64,000 nt of DNA, from the NCBI GenBank assembly GCA_044426085.1, contig JAWXUU010000004.1, forward strand, positions 1-64,000. Reading direction: 5' to 3'. Positions 52,840 to 60,307 of the stretch are shown here, piece by piece. The notes under the pieces are model-generated. The model made no database searches, had not been told where the DNA came from, and saw nothing but the letters and a program-made list of their open reading frames with translations. Every line of letters starts with the position of its first letter. Position 1 is the stretch's first letter. The translations under genes were made by a program, and so were the position numbers. The stretch comes from JAWXUU01 sp044426085 (GTDB lineage Bacteria; Bacillota; Clostridia; Christensenellales; CAMQZB01).

Positions 52840-52866
52840 AAAAACGGGACAGCAATAATGCTGTCC
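52840..52866 (-). terminator. Terminator/attenuator between scfA and scfB
   Basis: GGACAGCA (52859-52866 on minus) pairs with TGCTGTCC (52847-52854) around TTAT, then C, G and five Ts. It lies 9 bases after the scfA stop and 46 bases before scfB, so only part of the transcripts should continue into the maturase. Confidence 0.8.
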
Positions 52867-52874
52867 AAATTTTA

Positions 52875-53048
52875 TTAGTTCAATTCTTTTCTTGTGTTTT
52901 CTTTCACGTTTACTGGGTTTCTTTCGCAAACTTGATTTCCAACTGTACAGCTTGTTTTGCAAGCTGATTGACAACTTGATCTGCATTCTCCACAATTGTG
53001 TGATTTCTTTTCAAGTGGACGAGAAACTACTGTTTTGATTCTGCTCAT
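52875..53048 (-). CDS. scfA: SCIFF ribosomally synthesised peptide precursor (six cysteines in forty-five residues)
   Basis: 57 residues from ATG 53048 (GGAGG eight bases upstream; ten further upstream codons are not supported). Cysteines at 19, 22, 26, 30, 34 and 41 in CGECRSSCQSACKTSC, the SCIFF core, then VGNQVC. Family peptides usually end soon after the last cysteine; here 16 more residues follow (ERNPVNVKENTRKELN). scfB crosslinks the peptide. The biological role of mature SCIFF is not known to me. It has its own promoter. Confidence 0.96.
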   Translation of the reverse strand: MSRIKTVVSRPLEKKSHNCGECRSSCQSACKTSCTVGNQVCERNPVNVKENTRKELN

Positions 53049-53078
53049 GAAAATTCCTCCAATCTTTTTATCCAATTT

Positions 53079-53107
53079 ATTATACCTTATATTTTGTTAA
53101 ATATCAA
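53079..53107 (-). promoter_or_regulatory. scfA promoter
   Basis: On the minus strand TTGATA (53102-53107), 17-base spacer, TATAAT (53079-53084), between the TIGR04086 gene and scfA. Confidence 0.72.
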
Positions 53108-53114
53108 GTATTTT

Positions 53115-53507
53115 TCACGCTTTTCTATCTTTTTTTACATTTACCGCCAAAACACCCGCTATCATGCCCGTGAGAAGTCCTGTTGCCACATCGATTGCTG
53201 TATATTTGGTGAAAACCACGCTTCCGCCGATGCCGGAAAACATCAAAAACAGCAGTATGATTGCAAGCATACCCACAATGCCACCTTTTATCAGCCCCGC
53301 TTTTTTGTTTGTTATGCCGATAAGCACGCCGAGAAACACTCCCGCATATTTTATCACTTGGTTTATGGGAATTATCAGCCCCGACGGAACATCAAAAAAA
53401 TTCAGCACAAGTGAAAACACAACAATGCCAAGCATCGTGAGCACCATTGCAAGCACCACCGCAATCGCGATATCAAATATATAAGATTTTTTAGTTTTTT
53501 CTTTCAT
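53115..53507 (-). CDS. TIGR04086-type small membrane protein
   Basis: 130 residues with four membrane segments (about 10-35, 45-63, 68-88, 98-122) and a basic C-terminus. Size, topology and place directly upstream of SCIFF match the TIGR04086 membrane family seen next to scfA in Clostridia. Function unknown; export or anchoring of the peptide is only a guess from position. CGGAGGG precedes ATG 53507. Confidence 0.8.
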   Translation of the reverse strand: MKEKTKKSYIFDIAIAVVLAMVLTMLGIVVFSLVLNFFDVPSGLIIPINQVIKYAGVFLGVLIGITNKKAGLIKGGIVGMLAIILLFLMFSGIGGSVVFTKYTAIDVATGLLTGMIAGVLAVNVKKDRKA

Positions 53508-53542
53508 CTCGCCCTCCGCTTTGGTTTATTTTATGCGAATGT

Positions 53543-53584
53543 GGGCGGGAGTAGAACAGGTTTTTAGGGAGGGGGTGGGGGTGG
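53543..53584 (+). other. G-rich tract in non-coding sequence
   Basis: GGGCGGG (53543-53549) and GGGAGGGGGTGGGGGTGG (53567-53584) in an otherwise AT-rich gap. G runs of three to five with one-base spacers could form a quadruplex on the plus strand. Confidence 0.5.
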
Positions 53585-53653
53585 ACGGCGTTGGTTTACT
53601 TGGAGGTAAATTATTTGCCACGCGAATTGAAAGGTGAAAGGTGAAAGGTGAAA

Positions 53654-53792
53654 ATTGTGGTAAGGCATGGGCTTCGCCCTATGCATCCAATTATTAGGAA
53701 ATACAATAAGGGCGTAACTTTCAACAAGTAACGCCCTTATTGTCAATTTCAAATAATAGCATGCACGAACGAAGTGAGTGCTTTACCACAAT
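53654..53792. repeat. MITE-like element, copy 2
   Basis: 139 bp with the same inverted ends as 6753-6890 (ATTGTGGTAAGGCA and TGCTTTACCACAAT) and the same inner hairpins (GGGCTTCGCCC, AAGGGCGT/ACGCCCTT). Differences inside often keep pairing (CGGGC...GTG against TGGGC...ATG). To its left are three GAAAGGT units and to its right TTTTTAATT units that run into the Nudix stop codon. It accounts for most of the 53508-53815 gap. Confidence 0.8.
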
Positions 53793-53815
53793 TTTTAATT
53801 TTTAATTTTCAATTT

Positions 53816-54358
53816 TTAATTGCAAAGCTTCGCTTTGCACGCATATTTCAAGATTCCTATTATTGTTTTGCCGTCTTTAATTTCGCCGTTCATTACCATT
53901 TCTATTGCGGTTTCTAGGGGGTATTTTTCTACGTTTAGGAATTCATCTTCGTCTAGGTGCAAATCTGAAAAAGATAGACCTTTTGCGAGATAGATATGTA
54001 TCACTTCGTTTGTGTAGCCTGGGGATGGATACATTTGTGCGAGTGGGGTGAAAATTTTTGCTGTTGCGCCGATTTCTTCGGAGAGTTCACGCATACCGCA
54101 TTCGCATGGGTCTTCGCCCGCTTCTTTTTTGCCGGCGGGAAGTTCCAAAAGCTCTGCTTTATATGGGTATCTGAACTGACGAACGAAATAGACGTTGTTG
54201 TCGTCATCTATTGGCAGAATTGTTACACCGCCCGTGTGCGTTACAAATTCGCGTTTGGCTTCTTCGCCGTTTGGGAGATAAATTTCATCACAAAATAGCT
54301 TGATGATTTTGCCGTCGTATAGCTTGTTTTGGGTTTTTGTTGTTTCTGTTAGTTTCAT
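53816..54358 (-). CDS. Nudix hydrolase, ADP-ribose pyrophosphatase type
   Basis: 180 residues. The Nudix box is complete: GKKEAGEDPCECGMRELSEEIGA (G, E, REL, EE, G in place), and the region before it (FVRQFRYPYKAELLELPAG) is that of ADP-ribose pyrophosphatases. It would hydrolyse ADP-ribose or other nucleoside diphosphate compounds. The last codons and stop (KLCN, TAA) lie in the AT-rich border and small hairpin that flank the repeat element. Single gene with its own promoter. Confidence 0.92.
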   Translation of the reverse strand: MKLTETTKTQNKLYDGKIIKLFCDEIYLPNGEEAKREFVTHTGGVTILPIDDDNNVYFVRQFRYPYKAELLELPAGKKEAGEDPCECGMRELSEEIGATAKIFTPLAQMYPSPGYTNEVIHIYLAKGLSFSDLHLDEDEFLNVEKYPLETAIEMVMNGEIKDGKTIIGILKYACKAKLCN

Positions 54359-54389
54359 ATACGCACCATTTCCTTTTGTTTATGTTACT

Positions 54390-54419
54390 ATTTTAACACA
54401 TTATGAAAATAAAGTGCAA
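54390..54419 (-). promoter_or_regulatory. Nudix gene promoter
   Basis: On the minus strand TTGCAC (54414-54419), 18-base spacer, TAAAAT (54390-54395). It is divergent from the promoter of the membrane-protein gene. Confidence 0.6.
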
Positions 54420-54447
54420 TATATTTTTGTTTTTTTTAAATTTCTTT

Positions 54448-54476
54448 TTGACTTTTTACATTTTTTTCTATATAAT
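54448..54476 (+). promoter_or_regulatory. Promoter of the PTS EIIC-like gene
   Basis: TTGACT (54448-54453), 17-base spacer, TATAAT (54471-54476), then GGAGG and ATG 54516. No transcriptional regulator gene is adjacent. Confidence 0.75.
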
Positions 54477-54515
54477 CAGTTCCAATATATTGCATAAAAT
54501 TTTTGGAGGATATAT

Positions 54516-55580
54516 ATGAACAAATTTAAGGCACTTTTAAAGCGTTGGTTTATCGATGGATTTTCCGGCATGGCACTGGGGCTTTTTTGCACTCTGCTTG
54601 TGGGACTTATCGTTAAACAAATCGGGCTTTTGATTGGTGGGTCTGTTGGCGATGCGGTTTATAACCTTGGCGTTGTTGCTTCTGCACTTATGGGTGCGGG
54701 CATTGGCGCGGGGGTTGCAAGAAGCTTGAAAGCTGATAGGTTGGTTTTGTTTTCTGCAATCGTTGCGGGAACTATGGGTGCGCAAGCGAGTAGTTTTCTT
54801 GGTGGCACACTTATTTCGGGCAGTTTGATTTCTATGGCTTCTGGCGAGCCAATTGGTGCGTTTGTCGCTTCCCTTCTCGCCGTTGAAGCGGGGCTTTTGG
54901 TTACGGGCAAAACAAAGGTTGACATCATCGTTGTGCCGTTTGTGACACTTATCACTGCACTTATTGTGACTTACACACTTTGCCCAGGAATTATTGCGGG
55001 CATGAACTGGATTGGTGAAGCAATCCAAGCGGCAACAACATTGCAACCACTTCTTATGGGTGTTATCATTGCAATTTGCATGGGTTGCCTTCTCACACTT
55101 CCAACTTCTTCGGCTGCGATTTGCATTTCGCTTAAACTTGGCGGAATCGCGGGCGGTGCGGCTGTTGTTGGGTGCGCTTGCCACATGATTGGTTTTGCTG
55201 TTATGAGTTATCGTGAAAATAAATTCAGCGGACTTATTGCACAAGGGCTTGGAACAAGTATGCTTCAAATTCCAAACGTGTTCAGAAAACCAATTTTGAT
55301 TTTGCCACCTGTTATTGCAAGCGCCATTTGTGGTCCACTTGCGACAGTGGTTTTCAAACTTTCTTGTGATTACGCCGGCTCTGGCATGGGCACTTGCGGT
55401 CTTGTTGGTATTTTTTCGACAATAACAGAAAGTGCGGGAACAATTTCAAACGCTACGCTTGCAATAGGCATCATTTTGCTGTTCTTTATTTTGCCAGCCG
55501 TTATCTGCTTTGCCGTTTCAGAAATTTTCAGAAAAAAAGGAATCTTCAAATTCGGCGATTTGAAACTTGACTTGACATAA
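54516..55580 (+). CDS. PTS_EIIC_2/PfoR-type membrane protein
   Basis: 354 residues, eight to ten membrane segments, rich in Gly, Ala and Ile. GFSGMALGLFCTLLVG near the start, SSAAICISLKLGGIAGGAA in the middle and GSGMGTCGLVGI near the end fit the PTS EIIC-like family (PF13303; members also called PfoR). There is no EIIA or EIIB gene nearby and no phosphorylation domain, so transport by a complete PTS is not shown; the substrate is unknown. GGAGG precedes ATG 54516. Its 3' end is followed by tandem copies of its last codons. Confidence 0.78.
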   Translation: MNKFKALLKRWFIDGFSGMALGLFCTLLVGLIVKQIGLLIGGSVGDAVYNLGVVASALMGAGIGAGVARSLKADRLVLFSAIVAGTMGAQASSFLGGTLISGSLISMASGEPIGAFVASLLAVEAGLLVTGKTKVDIIVVPFVTLITALIVTYTLCPGIIAGMNWIGEAIQAATTLQPLLMGVIIAICMGCLLTLPTSSAAICISLKLGGIAGGAAVVGCACHMIGFAVMSYRENKFSGLIAQGLGTSMLQIPNVFRKPILILPPVIASAICGPLATVVFKLSCDYAGSGMGTCGLVGIFSTITESAGTISNATLAIGIILLFFILPAVICFAVSEIFRKKGIFKFGDLKLDLT

Positions 55581-55626
55581 AACTTGACTTAAAACTTGAC
55601 TTAAAACTTGACTTAAAACTTGACTT
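55579..55626 (+). repeat. 12-bp tandem repeat at the 3' end of the EIIC-like gene
   Basis: Four copies of AAAACTTGACTT start within the stop codon. In the gene frame they read Asn-Leu-Thr-stop again and again, echoing the gene's own end (KLDLT-stop). Confidence 0.88.
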
Positions 55627-55646
55627 AAAAACAAATACACAAAATT

Positions 55647-55677
55647 CAAATGCACAGCGGCTTGCCACTGTGCATTA
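55647..55677 (+). terminator. Possible terminator of the EIIC-like gene
   Basis: AATGCACAG pairs with CTGTGCATT around CGGCTTGCCA. The following sequence is T-rich but not a clean T run, so efficiency is uncertain. Confidence 0.5.
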
Positions 55678-55689
55678 CTTTATGTTTTA

Positions 55690-55727
55690 CTTTTTGCTTT
55701 TTACTTTTTACTTTTTACTTTTTACTT
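55690..55727. repeat. TTTTTAC heptamer array
   Basis: Five units of CTTTTTA/TTTTTAC immediately downstream of the spoVM stop and its hairpin. Confidence 0.75.
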
Positions 55728-55734
55728 GCAAAGC

Positions 55735-55812
55735 CTAGCTTTGCACTTTTCTTTTGAAAAGTCGCAAGAAATTTGCGATGAATCTTGGCATTTTTATGCA
55801 TATGATTTTCAT
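55735..55812 (-). CDS. spoVM: Stage V sporulation protein M (SpoVM)
   Basis: A 25-codon gene on the minus strand. The start MKIICIKMPRF compares with Bacillus MKFYTIKLPKF (the proline at 9 is kept), followed by an amphipathic helix IANFLRLFKRK. SpoVM recognises the convex forespore membrane and recruits the SpoIVA coat base. GGGAGGGG, inside the end of thiN, is a good ribosome-binding site; ATG 55812 lies one base after the thiN stop. Position after thiN is the same as in Bacillus. The stop codon sits inside the hairpin GCAAAGCTAGGCTTTGC. Confidence 0.85.
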   Translation of the reverse strand: MKIICIKMPRFIANFLRLFKRKVQS

Positions 55813-55813
55813 T

Positions 55814-56428
55814 TCACCCCTCCCAAATGCTGACCAAAATTACACCATTTTCAAACTCGACAACTTGCTTATCCGATATTGCGACGTTTGAAACGCCACG
55901 CGCGGAAGTTGTTTCCAAAGTGAGATTTTCAAGTGGGTATTTCAGCCCTTTTGATGAGATTATATGCACTGCTCCTGAAATTGGTGCTAGTGAAATTGTT
56001 TTTCCGATTTTTTCTTGCAATGTGAATGATTTGTTTTTCAGCGCAACTTTTTCTTCCATGCCAAAAAATGTGATTTCCGCATTATCGATATATTTTGATG
56101 CCATTTGCAAGTTGGAAATTGTGTGGGAAAGCCTTTTGCCAAGTCCGCAATAGATAAAAATTTCTTCACAGCCATTTGCAATCAGATATTCAAGACCCGC
56201 TTCGCCGTCGGTGAAATCCTTTTCGCTTGGGTATTTGAAAACTTTCACGCCTGTTGGGATTTCAAAATAGCTATCCATGTCGCCAACCAAAATGTGAGGC
56301 GTTATTCCAAATTCAATCGCGTTTTTATATCCGCCGTCGCACGCAACAACTAAATCAAATTCACGAGTGATTTCTGTTTTTTCACTGTCGCCATTCAGAA
56401 ACAAACAGCCTGTTTTTTTCTTTTGCAT
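55814..56428 (-). CDS. thiN: Thiamine pyrophosphokinase
   Basis: 204 residues from ATG 56428 (GTGGAG ten bases upstream). It transfers pyrophosphate from ATP to thiamine. Substrate and metal motifs are VVACDGGYKNA, LVGDMDS and PSEKDFTDGEAGLEYL, and the C-terminal thiamine-binding half ends with SARGVSNV. It is followed by spoVM and preceded by rpe, the same order as in Bacillus. Confidence 0.94.
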   Translation of the reverse strand: MQKKKTGCLFLNGDSEKTEITREFDLVVACDGGYKNAIEFGITPHILVGDMDSYFEIPTGVKVFKYPSEKDFTDGEAGLEYLIANGCEEIFIYCGLGKRLSHTISNLQMASKYIDNAEITFFGMEEKVALKNKSFTLQEKIGKTISLAPISGAVHIISSKGLKYPLENLTLETTSARGVSNVAISDKQVVEFENGVILVSIWEG

Positions 56429-56516
56429 AGGTTTTTTCTCCACGAATATCAATCCACAAAATTTGTTGAAAATTCCGCGGTCACTTCTTTTCTTAGATTA
56501 CTTTCTGTTTCCAAGT

Positions 56517-57161
56517 TTATCTTCTCATGCTTTCCATGGCTTCGCCCCAGTTTTCTGCGCCGAAAACTGCACTGCCCGCAACGAGAATATCAGCGCCCGC
56601 AATTCTTGCAAGTTTCGCAGTTTCTTTGTTGATTCCACCGTCGATTTCGATAAGATATGAATACTTATTGGCAGTTCTAAGCTTGAAAAGTTCTGTCACT
56701 TTTACAAGTGAGTTTTCAATGAAAGATTGTCCGCCAAAGCCAGGATAAACGCTCATGACAAGCACCATATCACAGATGTCGAGAACGTCTTTTATTGCGT
56801 CCACACTTGTGTCTGGCGAAATTACAATACCCGCTTTTATGCCGAGCGCCTTGATTTCTTGAATGGCTTCTTTTGCGTTTGGTTCTGCTTCGATATGAAA
56901 AGTTATAAAGTCTGCCCCCGCTTTCACGAATTCTGCAAAATATTTGCGTGGGTTTTGTATCATAAGGTGCACATCGAACGGAATGTGAGAATACGGCTTG
57001 ATATCCGCAACGGTTTTCATCCCAAAAGATATGTTGGGAACAAACGTGCCGTCCATGATATCCACATGCAGATAATCAGCACCCGCAAGTGTGATGTTCA
57101 TTACGTCTTTGCCAAGTCGCGAAAAATCCGCTGACAATATTGATGGTGCGATTTTAGCCAT
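56517..57161 (-). CDS. rpe: Ribulose-phosphate 3-epimerase
   Basis: 214 residues, TIM barrel of the pentose phosphate pathway that interconverts ribulose-5- and xylulose-5-phosphate. APSILSADFSRLG, HVDIMDGTFVPNISFG, VMSVYPGFGGQSF and EIDGGI give the metal and phosphate sites. It overlaps the rsgA stop by 8 bases. Confidence 0.98.
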   Translation of the reverse strand: MAKIAPSILSADFSRLGKDVMNITLAGADYLHVDIMDGTFVPNISFGMKTVADIKPYSHIPFDVHLMIQNPRKYFAEFVKAGADFITFHIEAEPNAKEAIQEIKALGIKAGIVISPDTSVDAIKDVLDICDMVLVMSVYPGFGGQSFIENSLVKVTELFKLRTANKYSYLIEIDGGINKETAKLARIAGADILVAGSAVFGAENWGEAMESMRR

Positions 57162-58032
57162 ATTTATTTTCTCTCCTTTTTTTCATTTCTTCATATATTT
57201 TAAGGTATCTTTCGTATCTGTTTTTTGAAATTTCCCCTTCTTCAAGCTTTTGTTTTACCATGCATTTTGGTTCTTTGATATGCACGCAACTGCCATAAAA
57301 ACAATCGTTTTGGTATTTAAAAAAGTCGGGATAGTAGTTGATCAGTTCCACTTCGTCGATATCTATATCTAAAAATGAAAAGCCTGGTGTGTCAATCACG
57401 TATCCGCCTTGGATTGTGTTCCAAATTTCGCTGTGGCGGGTTGTGTGTTTTCCGCGGTTGTTTTTTGATAGCTCGCCAACTTCCATTTCGCGTTTGTGTC
57501 CGCCAACTTTTATTATGTTGAGAAGTGACGTTTTGCCAACTGCAGATTGGCCAACAAGACAGGTGATTCCGCGTGATAAAACTTTGTTTAGAACATGCGT
57601 TGTTGGCACGTCGAATGTGGAAATTTCAAAGATTTCTTCGACGGCGTTTGCGTAGTCCTTTTTCACATCTTCGCGGAATTTTTCAATGCCCAAATCGATT
57701 TTGTTTATCACGATATACGGCTTTATGCCATAGCACCTTGCGTGGATAAGCATTTTATCAATCAGCATGAAATCTGGCGCTGGAAGTGTGGAAATTATTA
57801 TCACTAAGTTATCGATATTTGCAATTGGTGGGCGAATAAGAAAGTTTCTGCGCGGGTGAACTTTTTCGATTGTTAGCGTTTCGATATCAAATTGCACGCT
57901 GTCGCCAATCATGAAGTTGCCACCTTTTTGCTTGGTTTTCTTTCTTGAAGCACACTTGAAAATTTCGCCGTTTGAAACGACGTCGTATGCCCCGCCAACG
58001 CCTTTTATTAGCATTCCATCACGCATCGGCAT
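57154..58032 (-). CDS. rsgA: Ribosome small-subunit GTPase RsgA
   Basis: 292 residues from ATG 58032 (AAAGGAG eight bases upstream); the frame extends further into rlmN. An OB fold is followed by a circularly permuted GTPase (NKID before GQSAVGKTSLLN, then DTPGFS) and a zinc finger CFYGSCVHIKEPKC. It checks maturation of the 30S subunit. It overlaps rlmN by 14 bases. In Bacillus prpC and prkC lie between rlmN and rsgA; they are missing here. Confidence 0.96.
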   Translation of the reverse strand: MPMRDGMLIKGVGGAYDVVSNGEIFKCASRKKTKQKGGNFMIGDSVQFDIETLTIEKVHPRRNFLIRPPIANIDNLVIIISTLPAPDFMLIDKMLIHARCYGIKPYIVINKIDLGIEKFREDVKKDYANAVEEIFEISTFDVPTTHVLNKVLSRGITCLVGQSAVGKTSLLNIIKVGGHKREMEVGELSKNNRGKHTTRHSEIWNTIQGGYVIDTPGFSFLDIDIDEVELINYYPDFFKYQNDCFYGSCVHIKEPKCMVKQKLEEGEISKNRYERYLKIYEEMKKRRENKYG

Positions 58033-59035
58033 TTTCGTATCTCCTTTTAAGCTGTCCGCAAGCACCTTCGATATCACTGCCCATTTCTCGCCTTAGCGAA
58101 GCGGAAAGACCCGCTTCTTCCAATTTTGCAACAAAGGCATAACCTTCTTTTCGCGATTGTGCTTTGAAGTTTGTTTTGTCCACCGCGTTAAGCATTATGC
58201 AGTTTATGTGCACGGGAAAGCCCTTGATGATTTTTTTGAGTTCTTCCACATGTGCGTCGGTATCGTTTTCGCCTTTTATTATTGTATATTCAAAAATGAC
58301 TCTTCTGCCGGTTTTATTGAAATAGTTTCTCGCTTCTGAAATCACTTCTGAAACGGAATATTTTCTTGCAATAGGCATGATTTTTTCACGTTCGGCTTGG
58401 ATTGGGTTGTGAAGTGAAATTGTGAGAGTGACACCCAAATTTAGGTCGGCAAGTTTTTTCATTTGTGGCACAAGTCCGCAAGTTGAAAGGGAAATGCTTC
58501 GCCTTGAAATCTTCAAGCCTTCTTCACTTGAAACAAGGTTTAAAAATTCCACCACGTTATCAAAGTTGTCTAGCGGTTCGCCACTGCCCATAAGCACTAT
58601 GTTTGTGATTTTGCGGTTTTGAAAATCTCCGCCCAAAACGCGGTTGATAACTGCAACTTGCATATACATCTCTGTTGCGGAAAGATTGCGTTTAAGCCCG
58701 TCCATGCCCGAAGCGCAAAACACGCAACCCATGCGACAGCCAACTTGCGTTGAAATGCAGATTGTTGAACCGTATTCATAGTTCATCACCACGCATTCGA
58801 TAAGTCCGTCGGTTGTTTTCAGCAGATATTTTTGTGTTGTATCTTTCGAAGTGAACACCTTTTCCACTTTGATTGGGAATTCGAATTCCGCTGTCAATTT
58901 TTCTCTTGCATCTTTAGAAATGGATGTCATGCTTTGGAATTCATACCCAAAAAGAAGCCATTTTTTTACGATGGCTTGTTTATATTTTTCCTTCACGATG
59001 TGTGAAAAATCAAGGTTGTTTAAATTTATTTGCAT
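58019..59035 (-). CDS. rlmN: 23S rRNA/tRNA adenine-C2 methyltransferase RlmN
   Basis: 338 residues, radical-SAM enzyme that methylates A2503 of 23S rRNA. The cluster motif is CRMGCVFCASG, preceded by CISTQVG; the methyl-carrying cysteine region (MLNAVDKTN ... near the end) and family order are normal. It lies three bases after rsmB and overlaps rsgA. Confidence 0.97.
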   Translation of the reverse strand: MQINLNNLDFSHIVKEKYKQAIVKKWLLFGYEFQSMTSISKDAREKLTAEFEFPIKVEKVFTSKDTTQKYLLKTTDGLIECVVMNYEYGSTICISTQVGCRMGCVFCASGMDGLKRNLSATEMYMQVAVINRVLGGDFQNRKITNIVLMGSGEPLDNFDNVVEFLNLVSSEEGLKISRRSISLSTCGLVPQMKKLADLNLGVTLTISLHNPIQAEREKIMPIARKYSVSEVISEARNYFNKTGRRVIFEYTIIKGENDTDAHVEELKKIIKGFPVHINCIMLNAVDKTNFKAQSRKEGYAFVAKLEEAGLSASLRREMGSDIEGACGQLKRRYENADA

Positions 59036-59038
59036 ATT

Positions 59039-60307
59039 TTATCCTTTTTTCATTTTTGCAACGAAGAAACCATCGAAGCTTTCGCTTGGGAAAATTTGAA
59101 TTCCGAAACCTGTGTTTTCAAATTCTTCCAAAACGTCGGTGTTTATTGGCTGAAGGGTGTATTCACTGTGCTGTGCAAGAAAGTTTTTCACAATCTCGCC
59201 GTTTTCTTCCTTGGTGATTGTGCATGTGCAGTACATAAGCACACCGCCATTTGCAACGTATTTTTCAGAATTTTCCAATATTTCAGCTTGCAAAATCGCT
59301 AGCTGATTTATGTTTTCTTGATTTTTTTGAAGTTTGATTTCCGGTTTGTTTGCAACCACGCCAAGTGCGGAGCAAGGTGCATCAACCAAGACTTTTGTGA
59401 ATTTGCCATTCCAACTTTCGTCGAATATTCTGCCGTCTTTTTGCTGTGCTGTTGCGTTTTTCGTGTTCATGCGTTGGAAATAGCTTCTTAAAAGCCCCAC
59501 GCGGTGTGGGTGAATGTCGCACGCTGTGACACTTCCTGATTTTGCGATTTCCGCCATATAACAAGACTTTCCACCAGGTGAAGCGCATGTGTCCAAGATG
59601 ATATCACCGCTTTCAACACCAAGCGATTCCACTGCAAACATCGAGCTTCGCGATTGTTTCACATAAGTGCTTTTTGGGATGTCGCTTTTGTTTAGAAGTG
59701 CGTATTTTGCAAACAGACTGCCCGCCTTTTTTTCGAATGGGATATTTCTTTTTTCAAGCTGTTTGATAAAGCCATCGATATCTTTGCCCCTGACCCTTAT
59801 TGAAGCCAAGTCCTTTTGTTTGAATTCTATGATTTGCCTTGTTTTTTCTTCGCCAAAATCAGCAATCATTTTATCAATAAACCACATTGGATATGAATAT
59901 TTGATTGAAAGATATTCATTTGTGTTTTCGGGATAGGTATATTCAAAATCAACCGCTTTTTTCAATGTGCCGTTCACAAAGCCAGTGAGCGAATTTTTTG
60001 TTATTTTCTTTGCTATTTGAACTGTTTCTGTGACTGCGGCATAGTTTTTCACATCCATATCGTCAATCATATAAATGCCAACTTTAAGCAAATTATAAAC
60101 TGAATTTTTAGGTTTTTTCGCACACAACTGTGATATTTTATATTCCAAAAGGATATTGTTTTCCAAAACGCCATAAACGATTTTTGTGACTAGCTTTTTA
60201 TCTTGTTCTTCACAAAGGGCTAGCACTTTGTTTAGGTATATCGTGGAATATGCGCCTTTTCTTAGCACTTCATCGATGATTTTGTAGGACTTATAAATAT
60301 AGTTCAT
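59039..60307 (-). CDS. rsmB: 16S rRNA cytosine-C5 methyltransferase RsmB
   Basis: 422 residues. A NusB-like RNA-binding domain (1 to about 140) precedes a SAM methyltransferase with CASPGGKS, the catalytic-site motif VDAPCSALGV and YCTCTITKEENG. It methylates C967 of 16S rRNA. The start ATG overlaps the fmt stop (ATGA). Confidence 0.96.
   Translation of the reverse strand: MNYIYKSYKIIDEVLRKGAYSTIYLNKVLALCEEQDKKLVTKIVYGVLENNILLEYKISQLCAKKPKNSVYNLLKVGIYMIDDMDVKNYAAVTETVQIAKKITKNSLTGFVNGTLKKAVDFEYTYPENTNEYLSIKYSYPMWFIDKMIADFGEEKTRQIIEFKQKDLASIRVRGKDIDGFIKQLEKRNIPFEKKAGSLFAKYALLNKSDIPKSTYVKQSRSSMFAVESLGVESGDIILDTCASPGGKSCYMAEIAKSGSVTACDIHPHRVGLLRSYFQRMNTKNATAQQKDGRIFDESWNGKFTKVLVDAPCSALGVVANKPEIKLQKNQENINQLAILQAEILENSEKYVANGGVLMYCTCTITKEENGEIVKNFLAQHSEYTLQPINTDVLEEFENTGFGIQIFPSESFDGFFVAKMKKG

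Noticed and set aside
53564..53752. 62-codon minus-strand frame ending in polyproline
   Set aside because: It translates the repeat element and the G-rich tract; no start signal or conservation evidence.
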